This document shows, in pieces, positions 18,492 through 26,707 of a stretch of DNA of 64,000 bases. The stretch spans positions 248,001 through 312,000 of the forward strand of contig NZ_MDEN01000068.1 of NCBI RefSeq assembly GCF_001705435.1, written 5' to 3'. Numbering within the stretch: position 1 is the stretch's first letter; each line of letters starts with the position of its first letter. The translations under genes were made by a program, and so were the position numbers. Origin of the DNA: Pseudomonas graminis (GTDB lineage Bacteria > Pseudomonadota > Gammaproteobacteria > Pseudomonadales > Pseudomonadaceae). The notes beneath the pieces were generated by a model, which worked only from the letters and a program-made list of their open reading frames with translations, ran no database searches and was not told the origin of the DNA.

Positions 18492-18851
18492 ATGACCACG
18501 ATTCTGATCGTCGACGATGAATACCTCATCGCTGACATCCTCAGCTTCGCGCTGGAAGACGAAGGCTACCTGACGGTCACCGCCGGCAGCGGACTGAAGG
18601 CCCTCGGCATTCTCGAACGCGAGCGCCCGCAGCTGATTATTACGGATTACATGATGCCCGGGATGAACGGCATCGAGCTGGCGGAAGCGGTGCGCGTGAA
18701 TCAGAGCCTGGGGCAGATTCCGATTGTGCTCATGAGCGGTGCGCAGTCGCATCTGGGCATCGCCCGGCCAGACCTGTTCAGCAAAGTGTTCGACAAGCCG
18801 TTCGAGATCAGCGCAGTGCTGGAAGCGGTACGGTCGCTGCTGGGCACGTAG
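18492..18851 (+). CDS. Single-domain response regulator paired with the KaiC-like ATPase
   Basis: This is a stand-alone receiver domain of 119 residues with acidic pocket D8/D9, phospho-acceptor D52 (IITD52YMMPGMNG), S82 (LMSGAQ) and K102 (FDK102PF); there is no output domain. It follows the KaiC-like gene by 45 nt on the same strand, so the pair is probably one operon. It may relay or sink phosphate for the KaiC-like protein or for an unlinked kinase such as BphP. Its stop codon lies inside the first base pairs of a REP element. Confidence 0.9.
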   Translation: MTTILIVDDEYLIADILSFALEDEGYLTVTAGSGLKALGILERERPQLIITDYMMPGMNGIELAEAVRVNQSLGQIPIVLMSGAQSHLGIARPDLFSKVFDKPFEISAVLEAVRSLLGT

Positions 18852-19236
18852 GACCGGCTTCAGCCGGGACGAGACCATTGTGGACGCCAGCAAATTTGCG
18901 GCGCGGCTGCCGGCGTATTCCCGGCTAAAGCCGGTCCTACGGTCGAGGTCACAGCTGCTGCCTAGCTCGAGGCGCAGTAAGTCTCACTGGACGCTTGGGA
19001 TGCTTTTTGTGGGACCGGCTTCAGCCGGGAAGAGGCCATTGTGGACGCCAGCAAATTTGCGGCGCGGCTGCCGGCGCATTCCCGGCTAAAGCCGGTCCTA
19101 CAGTCGAGGTCATGGCTGCTGGCGAAGTCCGGGAGCAAGTCTCACTGGACGCTTGGGATGCTTTTTGTGGGACTGGCTTCAGCCGGGAAGAGGCCGGTGT
19201 GGACGCCAGCAATTTTGCGGCGCGGCAGATGATGCC
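18848..19236. repeat. Tandem REPIN array (two full REP doublets and one truncated)
   Basis: Forward REP cores (GGACCGGCTTCAGCCGGGA type) occur at 18848-18869, 19009-19030 and 19167-19188. Inverted partners occur at 18919-18940 and 19079-19101. The whole unit, including the intervening CTCACTGGACGCTTGGGATG segment, repeats with a period of about 158-161 bp; the third unit loses its inverted REP. Nothing coding is supported between 18852 and 19291. Confidence 0.85.
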
Positions 19237-19291
19237 GGGCGTGGATTAAAACTCAGGAGGGCAGGGCGGCCATGGCGCCGCCCTGAGTGAA

Positions 19292-19528
19292 TCAACGTCC
19301 GTCAGCGACCTTGCGTTCGATCTCAGCTGACTTTTTGTTCAGCTCCTCGGCGTCCTGTTCCTTTTCCCGAATGGAGGTCGGGGTGATGATTTCGTCCACC
19401 GCGCGGGTGTCGTTGTCAGGGTCATTGAGGTCTCGCTGTACCACGTTGACGGGTTTGCCAGCGCTGTCCAGGGTTGGCGCGTCGGGCTGGGTGACGTTGC
19501 GTGGGTCGACCGGGGTGTCGTTGCTCAT
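19292..19528 (-). CDS. Small acidic hypothetical protein
   Basis: The protein has 78 residues and starts at an ATG with GAGG eight bases upstream. It is hydrophilic and charged, with an N-terminal half rich in Asp, Pro and Asn (DTPVDPRNVTQPDAP) and a helical, Glu/Lys-rich C-terminal half (REKEQDAEELNKKSAEIERK). There is no signal peptide or membrane segment and no function is recognised. It lies alone between the REPIN array and the ABC transporter operon, on the same strand as the transporter but 96 bp away from it. Confidence 0.7.
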   Translation of the reverse strand: MSNDTPVDPRNVTQPDAPTLDSAGKPVNVVQRDLNDPDNDTRAVDEIITPTSIREKEQDAEELNKKSAEIERKVADGR

Positions 19529-19624
19529 GGGTTCATCCTCGCTGTGGGGTATGAGGGTTGGATGTGTCGACGGTCGCCGAGTTCGGGTTTTTTTCGGCCG
19601 CGTGCCAAGCGGGGCCGGAGCCGC

Positions 19625-20416
19625 TCAACGCTGCTCCACCAGATTAAGGAAGCGCCGCGTGCGCTCGTTGTCCGGGTCGACCAGTACCTCGGTCGGCGAG
19701 CCATCGGCGACGATGCGCCCGCCCTCCATGAACAGCACGCGGTCAGCGATGTCCTGGGCGAACTTCATTTCGTGGGTCACCAGCAGCATGGTCATCTGCT
19801 GCTCGTGGGCGATGGCCCGAATTACCGCCAGCACTTCACCGACCAGCTCGGGGTCCAGCGCAGAGGTGACCTCGTCGAACAGCATCACTTGGGGCCGCAT
19901 GGCCAGCGCCCGGGCAATGGCCACGCGCTGTTGCTGGCCGCCGGACAGCTGCGAGGGATAGGCATCGGCCTTGTGGCTCAAGCCGACAAGCCCGAGGTAT
20001 TGATGGGCGCGCTCCAGAGCCTCTTCGCGGCTCAGCTTGAGGACCTGAAGCGGGGCTTCGGTGACGTTCTGTTGCACGGTCAGGTGCGGAAACAGGTTGA
20101 ACTGCTGAAAGACCATGCCCACCCGATGCACCACCGGCGGCTTCTTCGCACCCGGCCAGTGCCAGCCGCCGGATTTGGCCGGCACCGGCGAGCCGGCCAC
20201 CTCGATACTGCCGTGCTGATAGGCCTCCAGGCCTTTGATCAGGCGCAGCACCGTGGATTTGCCCGAACCGCTGGGGCCGATCAGGGCGACTTTCTGGCCG
20301 GCGGGGATGCTCAGGTCGAGGTGATCGATGACCCGGGTCGCGCCAAAGTTTTTCACCACTTGCTTGAGGATGATCTGCGGCGATGCGCCGGGCAGAGCGT
20401 GTGCGAGATCAGACAT
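19625..20416 (-). CDS. Polar amino acid/ectoine-type ABC transporter ATPase
   Basis: The protein has 263 residues with Walker A GPSGSGKST, Q loop MVFQQFNLFPHLTV, signature LSGGQQQRVAIARAL and Walker B MLFDEVTSALDP followed by the H loop VTHE. This is the GlnQ/HisP class of amino acid importers. It overlaps the upstream permease by 8 nt. Gene order (binding protein, two permeases, ATPase) and sequence feel match EhuBCDA-type systems, but no ectoine catabolic genes are nearby, so the substrate is left open. Confidence 0.88.
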   Translation of the reverse strand: MSDLAHALPGASPQIILKQVVKNFGATRVIDHLDLSIPAGQKVALIGPSGSGKSTVLRLIKGLEAYQHGSIEVAGSPVPAKSGGWHWPGAKKPPVVHRVGMVFQQFNLFPHLTVQQNVTEAPLQVLKLSREEALERAHQYLGLVGLSHKADAYPSQLSGGQQQRVAIARALAMRPQVMLFDEVTSALDPELVGEVLAVIRAIAHEQQMTMLLVTHEMKFAQDIADRVLFMEGGRIVADGSPTEVLVDPDNERTRRFLNLVEQR

Positions 20417-21059
20417 GGCTGCGCCTCTCGAAATATTTGAACAACAGGGAGGTCGGCACGCTGATCGCCAGGAACATCAGCGCCATCACCGTGTAGGGCT
20501 CGTTGTAGCGGTACGTCATGCCGGCGATCTGCTTGGCCGCCTGGAACAGCTCGGGAATCGTGATCACCGCCAGCAGCGGGGTTTCCTTGAACATGCCGAT
20601 CAGGTAATTGCCCAGCACTGGCAGCATCGGTTTGAGGGCCTGGGGCAAGACGATCCGCCGCCACGTGGTGGCGCCGTCGAAATCCAGCGCCTTGGCCGCT
20701 TCCCATTGTCCGGCCGGCACGCCTTCGATGGCCCCGCGAAAGGCTTCGGCAATGTAGGCCGCGTAATACAGGCCGAGCCCGATCACCCCGGTGGAAATCG
20801 CCGGCAGGGTCAGGCCGGCCAGGGGCAGGGCGAAAAACAGCACGTAGAGCTGCACCATTAGCGGGGTGTGCCGAAAAAAACTCAGGTAGCCGGCGCTCAG
20901 CCGTTGCACCAGCGCGTTGTTCGAGCGCTGGGCGATGGCCAGCAGCAGACCGAGCAGCACCGCCAGCAGAAACCCCAGGATCACCACTTGCAGCGTCACC
21001 AGCAGCCCCTGAAACAGATCGGGGACGATGGACCAGGCGAAGGCGTAATCGAAGTTCAT
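20409..21059 (-). CDS. Amino acid-type ABC transporter permease (second)
   Basis: The protein has 216 residues and about five membrane helices. The EAA loop reads EGVPAGQWEAAKALDFDGATTWRR in the family pattern, with VILPQALKPMLP just after it. It belongs to the HisM/GltK permease family and should form a heterodimer with the permease encoded just upstream, which it overlaps by 4 nt; the ATPase gene overlaps its end by 8 nt. It corresponds in position to EhuD. Confidence 0.87.
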   Translation of the reverse strand: MNFDYAFAWSIVPDLFQGLLVTLQVVILGFLLAVLLGLLLAIAQRSNNALVQRLSAGYLSFFRHTPLMVQLYVLFFALPLAGLTLPAISTGVIGLGLYYAAYIAEAFRGAIEGVPAGQWEAAKALDFDGATTWRRIVLPQALKPMLPVLGNYLIGMFKETPLLAVITIPELFQAAKQIAGMTYRYNEPYTVMALMFLAISVPTSLLFKYFERRSHV

Positions 21060-21736
21060 GGGGCCACCCCGCGACGCCAGTGGGTGACCCGCCGCTCATA
21101 GCGCTTGACCAGCCAACTGAGCGGCCAGGCCATGACGAAATAACACACCAGCACGATGCTCCAGATCAGCGTCTGCTGGCCCAGGGTGGTGATCAGCTGA
21201 CCGCCGGAAAACGTCAGGTCGCTGAGGGTGATCAGTGACACCAGCGACGTGGTCTTCAGCAGCTCGACCAGTTGATTGCCCATGGGCGGCAGCATGAAGG
21301 GCAGGGCCTGGGGCAGGATGATTCGGCGAAACGCCGTGATCGCGTCGAAGTCCAGGGCTTTGATCGCGTCCCGCTGGCCCCGGGCGACATTGCTCAGGGC
21401 CGAGCGGACGATTTCCGAACCATAGGCGGAGAAGGTCAGGCCCAGGCCGAGAATGCCGGTGGTCATCGGCGCCAGGGTGATGCCAAACAGCGGCAGGATG
21501 AAGAACAGGTAGAACAGCAGCACCAGGGCGGAAATGCCCCGCAGGATTTCGACGTAGACCGTCGCGATCCAGCGCAGCGCGCGCCATGGCGACAGGCGCA
21601 TCAGCGCGATGACAAACGACATCACCACCACAACGACTTGGGCGAAGAAGGTGATTTCCAGGGTGACCAGTGCGCCGTTGGCCAACTGGCGAGCGATGAA
21701 GCGCGCGGTGTCCAGGGTGGAAGCATCAAAAAGCAT
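21056..21736 (-). CDS. Amino acid-type ABC transporter permease (first)
   Basis: The protein has 226 residues with about five membrane helices and the EAA-type loop NVARGQRDAIKALDFDAITA followed by RIILPQALPFMLP. It is a HisM/GltJ-family permease and the likely partner of the next gene, with which it overlaps by 4 nt. It is separated from the binding-protein gene by about 150 bp containing a REP element and a short hexanucleotide repeat, so the two may be expressed at different levels. Confidence 0.87.
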   Translation of the reverse strand: MLFDASTLDTARFIARQLANGALVTLEITFFAQVVVVVMSFVIALMRLSPWRALRWIATVYVEILRGISALVLLFYLFFILPLFGITLAPMTTGILGLGLTFSAYGSEIVRSALSNVARGQRDAIKALDFDAITAFRRIILPQALPFMLPPMGNQLVELLKTTSLVSLITLSDLTFSGGQLITTLGQQTLIWSIVLVCYFVMAWPLSWLVKRYERRVTHWRRGVAP

Positions 21737-21791
21737 GGGCCGTACTCGTATGGGCTGGGGCCGTCATGTCGCGGGTGAAGGATCGAGAAGC

Positions 21792-21814
21792 TTCCCGGCT
21801 GAAGCCGGTCCTAC
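21792..21814. repeat. Single REP element
   Basis: TTCCCGGCTGAAGCCGGTCC followed by TAC lies between the solute-binding protein and first permease genes of the ABC transporter. REPs inside operons can act as mRNA stabilisers or partial terminators. Confidence 0.75.
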
Positions 21815-21847
21815 AATGGCGCAGGCATCAGCGGAGGCATCATCGTC

Positions 21848-21877
21848 GGCATCGGCATCGGCATCGGCATCGGCACC
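21848..21877. repeat. Short GGCATC hexanucleotide tandem repeat
   Basis: Four perfect GGCATC copies (21848-21871) plus one GGCACC lie just downstream of the solute-binding protein stop codon, outside any supported gene. Confidence 0.7.
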
Positions 21878-21887
21878 GGGATCAACA

Positions 21888-22775
21888 TCAGCGGTTGCAG
21901 CGTTGCTCGGCGGTGACGTCGGCGGGCGGCAGTTCGTTTTCGGTGTAGCCGTACTTCTGCAGGATCTTCAGCAGGTCACCGGAAGCGCGCAGTTTCGCCA
22001 GTTGCTCGTTGAACGCCTGGGTGAACGCCGGATCGTTTTTCGGCAGGCCGTAGGCGTGGTAATTCCAGGTCGGTTTGCCGTCGGCGTCCGGGATCTGCTC
22101 GAATGGCAGCGCGCGTTCAACCGGCGTGCCTTCGGCTTTTTTCAGCAGGCCGATGATCTCGGCATCCGGGAAGTACACCACGTCGACGCGATCGGCCTGC
22201 AGCGCGGCGAGGGCTTCGGTGTCTTTGTCGAAGAGCACCACGTTGCCATTGCTGATGCCGCTGTCCTTGGCTTCCTGCACCTGATTGCTGCCGGGCTGGG
22301 TCGCCAGCCGCGCCTTGCCGTTGGCCGCGACGTCCTTGAGGCTGTGCAGCTTCAGCGGGTTGCCGGCCTTGACCAGAAACGCACCGCCGGAACGGGTGAC
22401 CGGGTTGGAATAGCCAATCACTTTGCAGCGTGCCGGGTTGATGAACAGGCCGGCACCGATCAGATCGAAACGACCTGCCGCGAGGCCCGGCACCAGCGAG
22501 CCGAACTCGGTGATGGGCAGTTCAACCTTGCTGATGCCCAGCGGTTCGAGAATGGCCCGGAGGATCTCGACGTTGGCGCCGACGATGTTCCCGTCGGTGC
22601 CCACGTAGGCATAGGGCTGCTCGTTGGCGATGCCGGCGGTCAGGCCCTGAGTGCGGCCCTTTTCCAGCAGGTCGGCGACGGCGGAGAACGAAACCACGGC
22701 ATTCAGCAGCAGGGCGGAGCCGAGTGCGGCTGACAATGACAGGGATTTTCCAGCGATTGTGCGAGGGAAGGGCAT
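21888..22775 (-). CDS. Periplasmic solute-binding protein of the polar amino acid/ectoine-type ABC transporter
   Basis: The protein has 295 residues. An N-terminal signal peptide with a hydrophobic core (LSLSAALGSALLLNAVVSF) ends at AVA, and the mature part is an SBP_bac_3 domain with GLTAGIANEQPYAYVGTDG and the family landmark FDLIGAGLFINPARC, the latter seen in EhuB-type proteins. It is the first gene of the transporter operon. Upstream (22776-22870) is a notably AT-rich stretch with ATATTTATCTAATC on the minus strand that probably holds the promoter, though no clean -35/-10 pair can be fixed by eye. Confidence 0.87.
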   Translation of the reverse strand: MPFPRTIAGKSLSLSAALGSALLLNAVVSFSAVADLLEKGRTQGLTAGIANEQPYAYVGTDGNIVGANVEILRAILEPLGISKVELPITEFGSLVPGLAAGRFDLIGAGLFINPARCKVIGYSNPVTRSGGAFLVKAGNPLKLHSLKDVAANGKARLATQPGSNQVQEAKDSGISNGNVVLFDKDTEALAALQADRVDVVYFPDAEIIGLLKKAEGTPVERALPFEQIPDADGKPTWNYHAYGLPKNDPAFTQAFNEQLAKLRASGDLLKILQKYGYTENELPPADVTAEQRCNR

Positions 22776-22923
22776 GGCGGACTCGTGGCGTCAGTGGGGG
22801 CAGGAGAGCGGAAGCCGCGAATCATAAGAGTCTAAAAAAGATTAGATAAATATCGTTTAGTTATTAGTTTATGCACTTGGGTCCGATGGATTCGGGCCGT
22901 GCCACGGCAACCGTATCCCCCTT

Positions 22924-22946
22924 GGACCGCTCTGGCAAGGCGGTCC
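22924..22946. terminator. Possible hairpin downstream of msrA
   Basis: GGACCGC (22924-22930) and GCGGTCC (22940-22946) pair around a 9-nt loop, flanked by CCCC and GGGG that can extend the stem. It lies just past the msrA stop on the minus strand. No U run follows. Confidence 0.4.
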
Positions 22947-22966
22947 GGGGGAACAGTCCGTGTCGA

Positions 22967-23488
22967 TCAGGCCGTGGTTGAAGTTTCGCGGTGCGGCAGT
23001 TTCCAGCCAGCGCGAATAAAGTGGCAGGTGTAGCCGTTGGGAATGCGCTCCAGGTAGTCCTGATGCTCCGGCTCGGCTTCCCAGAACGGTCCGGCCGGGG
23101 CGATTTCGGTGACGACTTTGCCCGGCCAAAGGCCCGACGCATCGACATCGGCCACGGTGTCCAGCGCCACGGCTTTTTGCTGGTCGTTGAGGTAGAAAAT
23201 CGCCGAGCGATAGCTCACGCCCCGGTCATTGCCCTGGCGATTCGGGGTCGACGGGTCATGAATCTGGAAGAAGAATTCCAGGATCTGACGGTAGGAAATC
23301 TGTTCGGGATCGAAGACGATTTCGATGGCTTCGGCGTGGGTGCCGTGGTTGCGATAGGTGGCGTTGTCGACGTCGCCACCGGAGTAGCCGACGCGGGTCG
23401 AGACGACGCCGGGGTAGCGGCGCAGCAAGTCCTGCATGCCCCAGAAGCAGCCTCCGGCAAGCAGCGCGGTTTCGGTGTGGGTGGTCAT
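22967..23488 (-). CDS. msrA: Peptide methionine sulfoxide reductase MsrA
   Basis: MsrA reduces methionine-S-sulfoxide in proteins. The product has 173 residues. ATG 23488 is preferred over a TTG two codons upstream because GGAAGGA lies seven bases before the ATG. The catalytic motif GGCFWG is near residue 14; ATYRNHGTHAEAIEIVFDP and IPNGYTCHFIRAGW are also typical. It is cytosolic, with no leader, and monocistronic by context, between the ABC transporter operon and a GlxA-type regulator on the same strand. Confidence 0.95.
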   Translation of the reverse strand: MTTHTETALLAGGCFWGMQDLLRRYPGVVSTRVGYSGGDVDNATYRNHGTHAEAIEIVFDPEQISYRQILEFFFQIHDPSTPNRQGNDRGVSYRSAIFYLNDQQKAVALDTVADVDASGLWPGKVVTEIAPAGPFWEAEPEHQDYLERIPNGYTCHFIRAGWKLPHRETSTTA

Positions 23489-23619
23489 GGGCAAGTCCTT
23501 CCAGCTGTTGAGCGGTGTGTGTCAGACAAGCGCCGCAGTGTGCGTGTCTGCGAGCTTGTTGGCGAGCGGGCGGCGCAACGGCCGCCCTTGAAGATCAGAG
23601 GATGGAGACGCGCACTCGT

Positions 23620-24594
23620 TCAGTCGCCGCCGAACTGCTGACGGTATTGGCCGGGCGTCACGCCGATGCGCTCATTGAATGCCTTGCGCATGTGCCGCGC
23701 GCTGCCGAAGCCGCAGCGACTGGCCACCACCTTGAGCGGCAGGTCACTGCCTTCGAGCAGTTTGCGTGAATGATCGATGCGCGCGTTGAGCAGGAATTGC
23801 ATGGGCGTCAGACTGGCTTCGCGCTGAAACGCCCGGGCGAAATTGCGCGGACTCATCGCTGCCAGGTCGGCCATGCGCTGCACGGTGTACGCCTCATCGA
23901 TGTGATCGACGACGTAGGCCTGCACCCGGGCGATCGCGCTGTCATCCCGGGGCACCGCCGCCAGCAGGGGGCCGTAGGGCGTTTGCCCGCCCTGACGCTT
24001 CATCACCACCAGCAGCACTTTGGCGACTTCGAGGGCGATCTCCTTGCCGTGGTCTTCGGCGACGATGGCCAGGGCCATGTCGATCCCGGCGGTAATGCCA
24101 CCGGAGGTGATCAGGTTGCGGTCGACGACGTAGATTTGCTCGGTTTCGACCCGGGTGGCGGGGAAGCGCCGGGCGAGTCGCTCGACGTAGTTCCAGTGGG
24201 TGGTGCAGCGATAGCCGTCCAGCAAGCCAGCGTCCCCCAGCAGAAACGCACCGGTGCAGATCGCCCCGAAACGCCGGGCGCCCTGGGCGGCGGCGGGTAG
24301 CCAGGCGGTGAGCTGAGGATGGCCGACGCCGTACGCGCCCGGCCCGCCGGGGACCAGCAGCAGATCGATGTCGGCCGGCAGATCGTCCAGCGCCACATCC
24401 GCCTGGACCTTGAGCCCGCAGGAGCTGCGGATGAGCAGCGGGCGCTCGGCCACCGTGATCAATCGGTACTGTTCTTCCGGTGCCAGCAGTCGATTGGAAA
24501 TCGAAAAGACGTCCATCGGGCCGGTCACGTCGAGCATGAGCACGTCGGTGAACAGCACCACTGCCACTGTTCTTTGCCTGGAAATGTCGGGCAT
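23620..24594 (-). CDS. GlxA-type transcriptional regulator (DJ-1/PfpI domain plus AraC HTH)
   Basis: The protein has 324 residues. Residues about 8-185 form a DJ-1/PfpI-like amidotransferase-type domain (VLFTDVLMLDVTGPMDVFS, then the nucleophile-elbow segment FGAICTGAFLLGDAG with Cys), and residues about 220-318 form an AraC/XylS double helix-turn-helix (YTVQRMADLAAMSPRNFARAF and SRCGFGSARHMRKAF). Such proteins regulate catabolic or stress genes; the target here is unknown. The downstream neighbour is msrA (131 bp away) and the upstream gap holds a REPIN. Confidence 0.9.
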   Translation of the reverse strand: MPDISRQRTVAVVLFTDVLMLDVTGPMDVFSISNRLLAPEEQYRLITVAERPLLIRSSCGLKVQADVALDDLPADIDLLLVPGGPGAYGVGHPQLTAWLPAAAQGARRFGAICTGAFLLGDAGLLDGYRCTTHWNYVERLARRFPATRVETEQIYVVDRNLITSGGITAGIDMALAIVAEDHGKEIALEVAKVLLVVMKRQGGQTPYGPLLAAVPRDDSAIARVQAYVVDHIDEAYTVQRMADLAAMSPRNFARAFQREASLTPMQFLLNARIDHSRKLLEGSDLPLKVVASRCGFGSARHMRKAFNERIGVTPGQYRQQFGGD

Positions 24595-24761
24595 GCCTTG
24601 ATCGCCTTTCTGTTACCGCCACTGCCAGCCCAGGGGGCACGAGCCTGAAACCAGGCGGCATTCTAGGGGATTGTGCGGAAGGATGTGAATGATGGGCGTT
24701 GGTTGACGTGCTGCCTGTTCAGTGCGGGCGATCGTCCCACTGAATGCGCGCGGTGTTTTTA

Positions 24762-24856
24762 GTGGGACTGGCTTTAGCCGGGAAGGGGCCGGTGCGAGCA
24801 GCCGCGATTTTGCGGCGTGGCTTCTGGCGCTTTCCCGGCTGAAGCCGGTCCTACAG
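24762..24856. repeat. REPIN (inverted REP pair)
   Basis: A forward REP (GTGGGACTGGCTTTAGCCGG) starts at 24762 and an inverted partner (TTCCCGGCTGAAGCCGGTCC) ends at 24856, with the usual spacer between. The rest of the 24595-25061 gap shows no gene. Confidence 0.8.
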
Positions 24857-25061
24857 TCGATGTCAGCGCCGGGCCCACCGGGGATACGCAAAGCGCAAGA
24901 TTCTGCGAGTCCGCCAGTCCGTAATCAATGTCCGGAATCATTGCGGATCTGACATTGCCGGCGCTGCGGGTGCGCTTTAGACTCCCGGCCATCCACTAGA
25001 CGACTGGTCTACGCCATTCAGTCTGGTCACACCTTTGAACGCCTTGAACGGAGTTTCACCC

Positions 25062-26192
25062 ATGGCTACGCAACCCCTGCTCACTCACGTCAACCTCGGG
25101 CGGCACGTCCTGAAAAACCGCATTGCCTTCCCGCCCTTGACCCGCCAGAGAAGCCTGCAACCGGGCGATATCGCCTCGGACCTGATGGCGACGTACTACC
25201 AGCAGCGTGCGTCCGCCGGTTTCATGATCACCGAAGGCACCCAGATCGAGCCGCGCGGCCAAGGCTATGCATGGACCCCGGGCATTTATACCGCCGAGCA
25301 GGTCGAAGGCTGGCGAAAAGTGACCGACGCGGTGCACGCGGAAGAGGGCGTCATCTTCGCCCAGCTCTGGCATGTGGGGCGCGTGTCCGACCACGCGTTG
25401 CAGCCCAACGGCGAAGCGCCGGTTGCCCCATCGGCTATTCCGGCGGCCAACGCCAAGGCGTTCATCGAAACCGCGCCGGGCGCAGGGCAACTGGTGGTGC
25501 CGCCGACGCCTCGCGCACTGACCGTGGAAGAAATCCGCGAGTTGGTGAAGCTGTACGCCCAGGCGGCAAAAAACGCGATCGAAGCGGGTTTTGACGGCGT
25601 GGAAATCCACGCGGCGAACGGTTACTTGGTCAACCAGTTCATCTCCGAGCACGCCAACCACCGCGACGACGAATACGGCGGCTCGCTGGAGAACCGCCTG
25701 CGCTTCCTGCGCGAGATCGTCACTGCCGTCGCCGAAGCCGTTGGCGGGGATCGTCTGGGCGTGCGCTTCTCACCGCTGTTCGCCAGCACCGACGAAGAAC
25801 GCGTCTACATCGGCCTGGTGGAAAGCGATCCGCATCACACCTACGTCGAAGCCATCAAGGTTCTGGAAAACGCCGGCGTCGCCTACGTCTCCATCGCCGA
25901 AGCCGACTGGGACAACGCCCCTGAACTGCCGGAGACCTTCCGCAAAGCCATCCGCGACGCCTTCAGCGGACGCATCATGTACGCCGGCCGCTACACCGCC
26001 GAACGCGGCAACCGCCTGATCGACGCCGGCCTCGCCGACCTCATCGCCTTCGGCCGCCCCTTCATCGCCAACCCCGACCTGCCCGCACGCATCGCCAACG
26101 GCTGGCCCCTCAACCCCGTCAACCCGGCCACGTTGTATGGCGGGACCGAAGTGGGCTATATCGACTATCCGGTTTATAAGGCTGGCGAATAA
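25062..26192 (+). CDS. Alkene reductase of the old yellow enzyme family (NemA-like)
   Basis: This is an FMN-dependent ene-reductase of 376 residues. ATG 25062 is preferred to an upstream TTG because ACGGAG lies 9-13 bases before it. The TIM-barrel features include FPPLTRQRS near the N-terminus, the substrate-binding HAANGYLVNQF (His and Asn pair), DEYGGSLENRLRFL, RLGVRFSP and a phosphate-binding end (IAFGRPFIANPDLP). It reduces activated C=C bonds, and relatives act on N-ethylmaleimide or nitrate esters. It is monocistronic and convergent with the HAD gene. Confidence 0.92.
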   Translation: MATQPLLTHVNLGRHVLKNRIAFPPLTRQRSLQPGDIASDLMATYYQQRASAGFMITEGTQIEPRGQGYAWTPGIYTAEQVEGWRKVTDAVHAEEGVIFAQLWHVGRVSDHALQPNGEAPVAPSAIPAANAKAFIETAPGAGQLVVPPTPRALTVEEIRELVKLYAQAAKNAIEAGFDGVEIHAANGYLVNQFISEHANHRDDEYGGSLENRLRFLREIVTAVAEAVGGDRLGVRFSPLFASTDEERVYIGLVESDPHHTYVEAIKVLENAGVAYVSIAEADWDNAPELPETFRKAIRDAFSGRIMYAGRYTAERGNRLIDAGLADLIAFGRPFIANPDLPARIANGWPLNPVNPATLYGGTEVGYIDYPVYKAGE

Positions 26193-26272
26193 AACCCCTC
26201 GCCTTATCCCGGATCGAGTACAGACGCGGACGCGGAGCGATCAGTGGAGGCAAAAGACGTTAGCGTTGTCCC

Positions 26273-26319
26273 GGGGACAGATTAATTTACGGTGAAGCGC
26301 TGTAAATAAATCAGTCCCC
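26273..26319. repeat. Imperfect inverted repeat of the GGGGACAGATTTA type
   Basis: GGGGACAGATTAATTTA (26273-26289) and TAAATAAATCAGTCCCC (26303-26319) are inverted with two mismatches and a 13-nt spacer. The sequence resembles the GGGGACAGATTTATTT ends seen next to REP-associated tyrosine transposases in pseudomonads. No transposase gene is present, so this would be a remnant or MITE-like copy. Confidence 0.55.
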
Positions 26320-26355
26320 TATGCGCTGAAAATTGATGGCGCCGGCACTGGCGTC

Positions 26356-26378
26356 TTCCCGGCTAAAGCCAGTCCTAC
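26356..26378. repeat. Single REP element
   Basis: A REP core (CTTCCCGGCTAAAGCCAGTC, then CTA) lies between the ene-reductase and HAD genes. Confidence 0.7.
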
Positions 26379-26606
26379 CAAGAACGCGTTTGCTCTGCTT
26401 TTGATCTTCATACAGGGAAGGGTCAGTCACCGCCAATCGCGACTTGGGTGCAGGCTGAACGCAGGTCTCGCGCAGTGGGCCGAGCCGCATGGATGCGGCG
26501 AGAGCTGCCCCCCGCCATGGATGGCGGATGGCAGCGGGCCCACGGAGCGAGACCGGAGTGAAGGAACCCGACGAAGTCGGGCCCAACCAGGAGCAGGCAC
26601 TTTTGC

Positions 26607-26668
26607 TTACTTTTGGTGCTTTTCAAAAGTAAGTCGCCGAAGGCGAAACGTCTGCCCCCAGGCAGACG
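26607..26668. terminator. Hairpin cluster between convergent genes
   Basis: TTACTTTTG (26607-26615) pairs with CAAAAGTAA (26624-26632), then CGCCGAAGGCG follows, then CGTCTGCC (26649-26656) pairs perfectly with GGCAGACG (26661-26668) around CCCA. These lie between the + strand ene-reductase and the - strand HAD gene, so they could end transcription from either side. The block GGTGCTTTTCAAAAGTAAGT is familiar from other Pseudomonas intergenic regions. A further hairpin, CCCGAC-GAA-GTCGGG, lies near 26563-26577. Confidence 0.5.
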
Positions 26669-26707
26669 CCCTTGATCTTGATCTTTACCTTAAAAAAAGC
26701 TGCAAAG

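Noticed and set aside
18995..19249. Short open frames in several phases across the REPIN array.
   Set aside because: They arise from repeated palindromic sequence and repeat the same SRLKPVL-type peptides found at every REP copy.
21848..21877. GGCATC repeats as a phase-variation switch.
   Set aside because: The tract is outside any gene, after a stop codon, and only four perfect units long.
19625..22775. Naming the ABC transporter ehuABCD for ectoine uptake.
   Set aside because: Sequence feel and gene order are suggestive, but no ectoine catabolic genes are nearby and the binding-site residues cannot be checked by eye, so the symbols were withheld.
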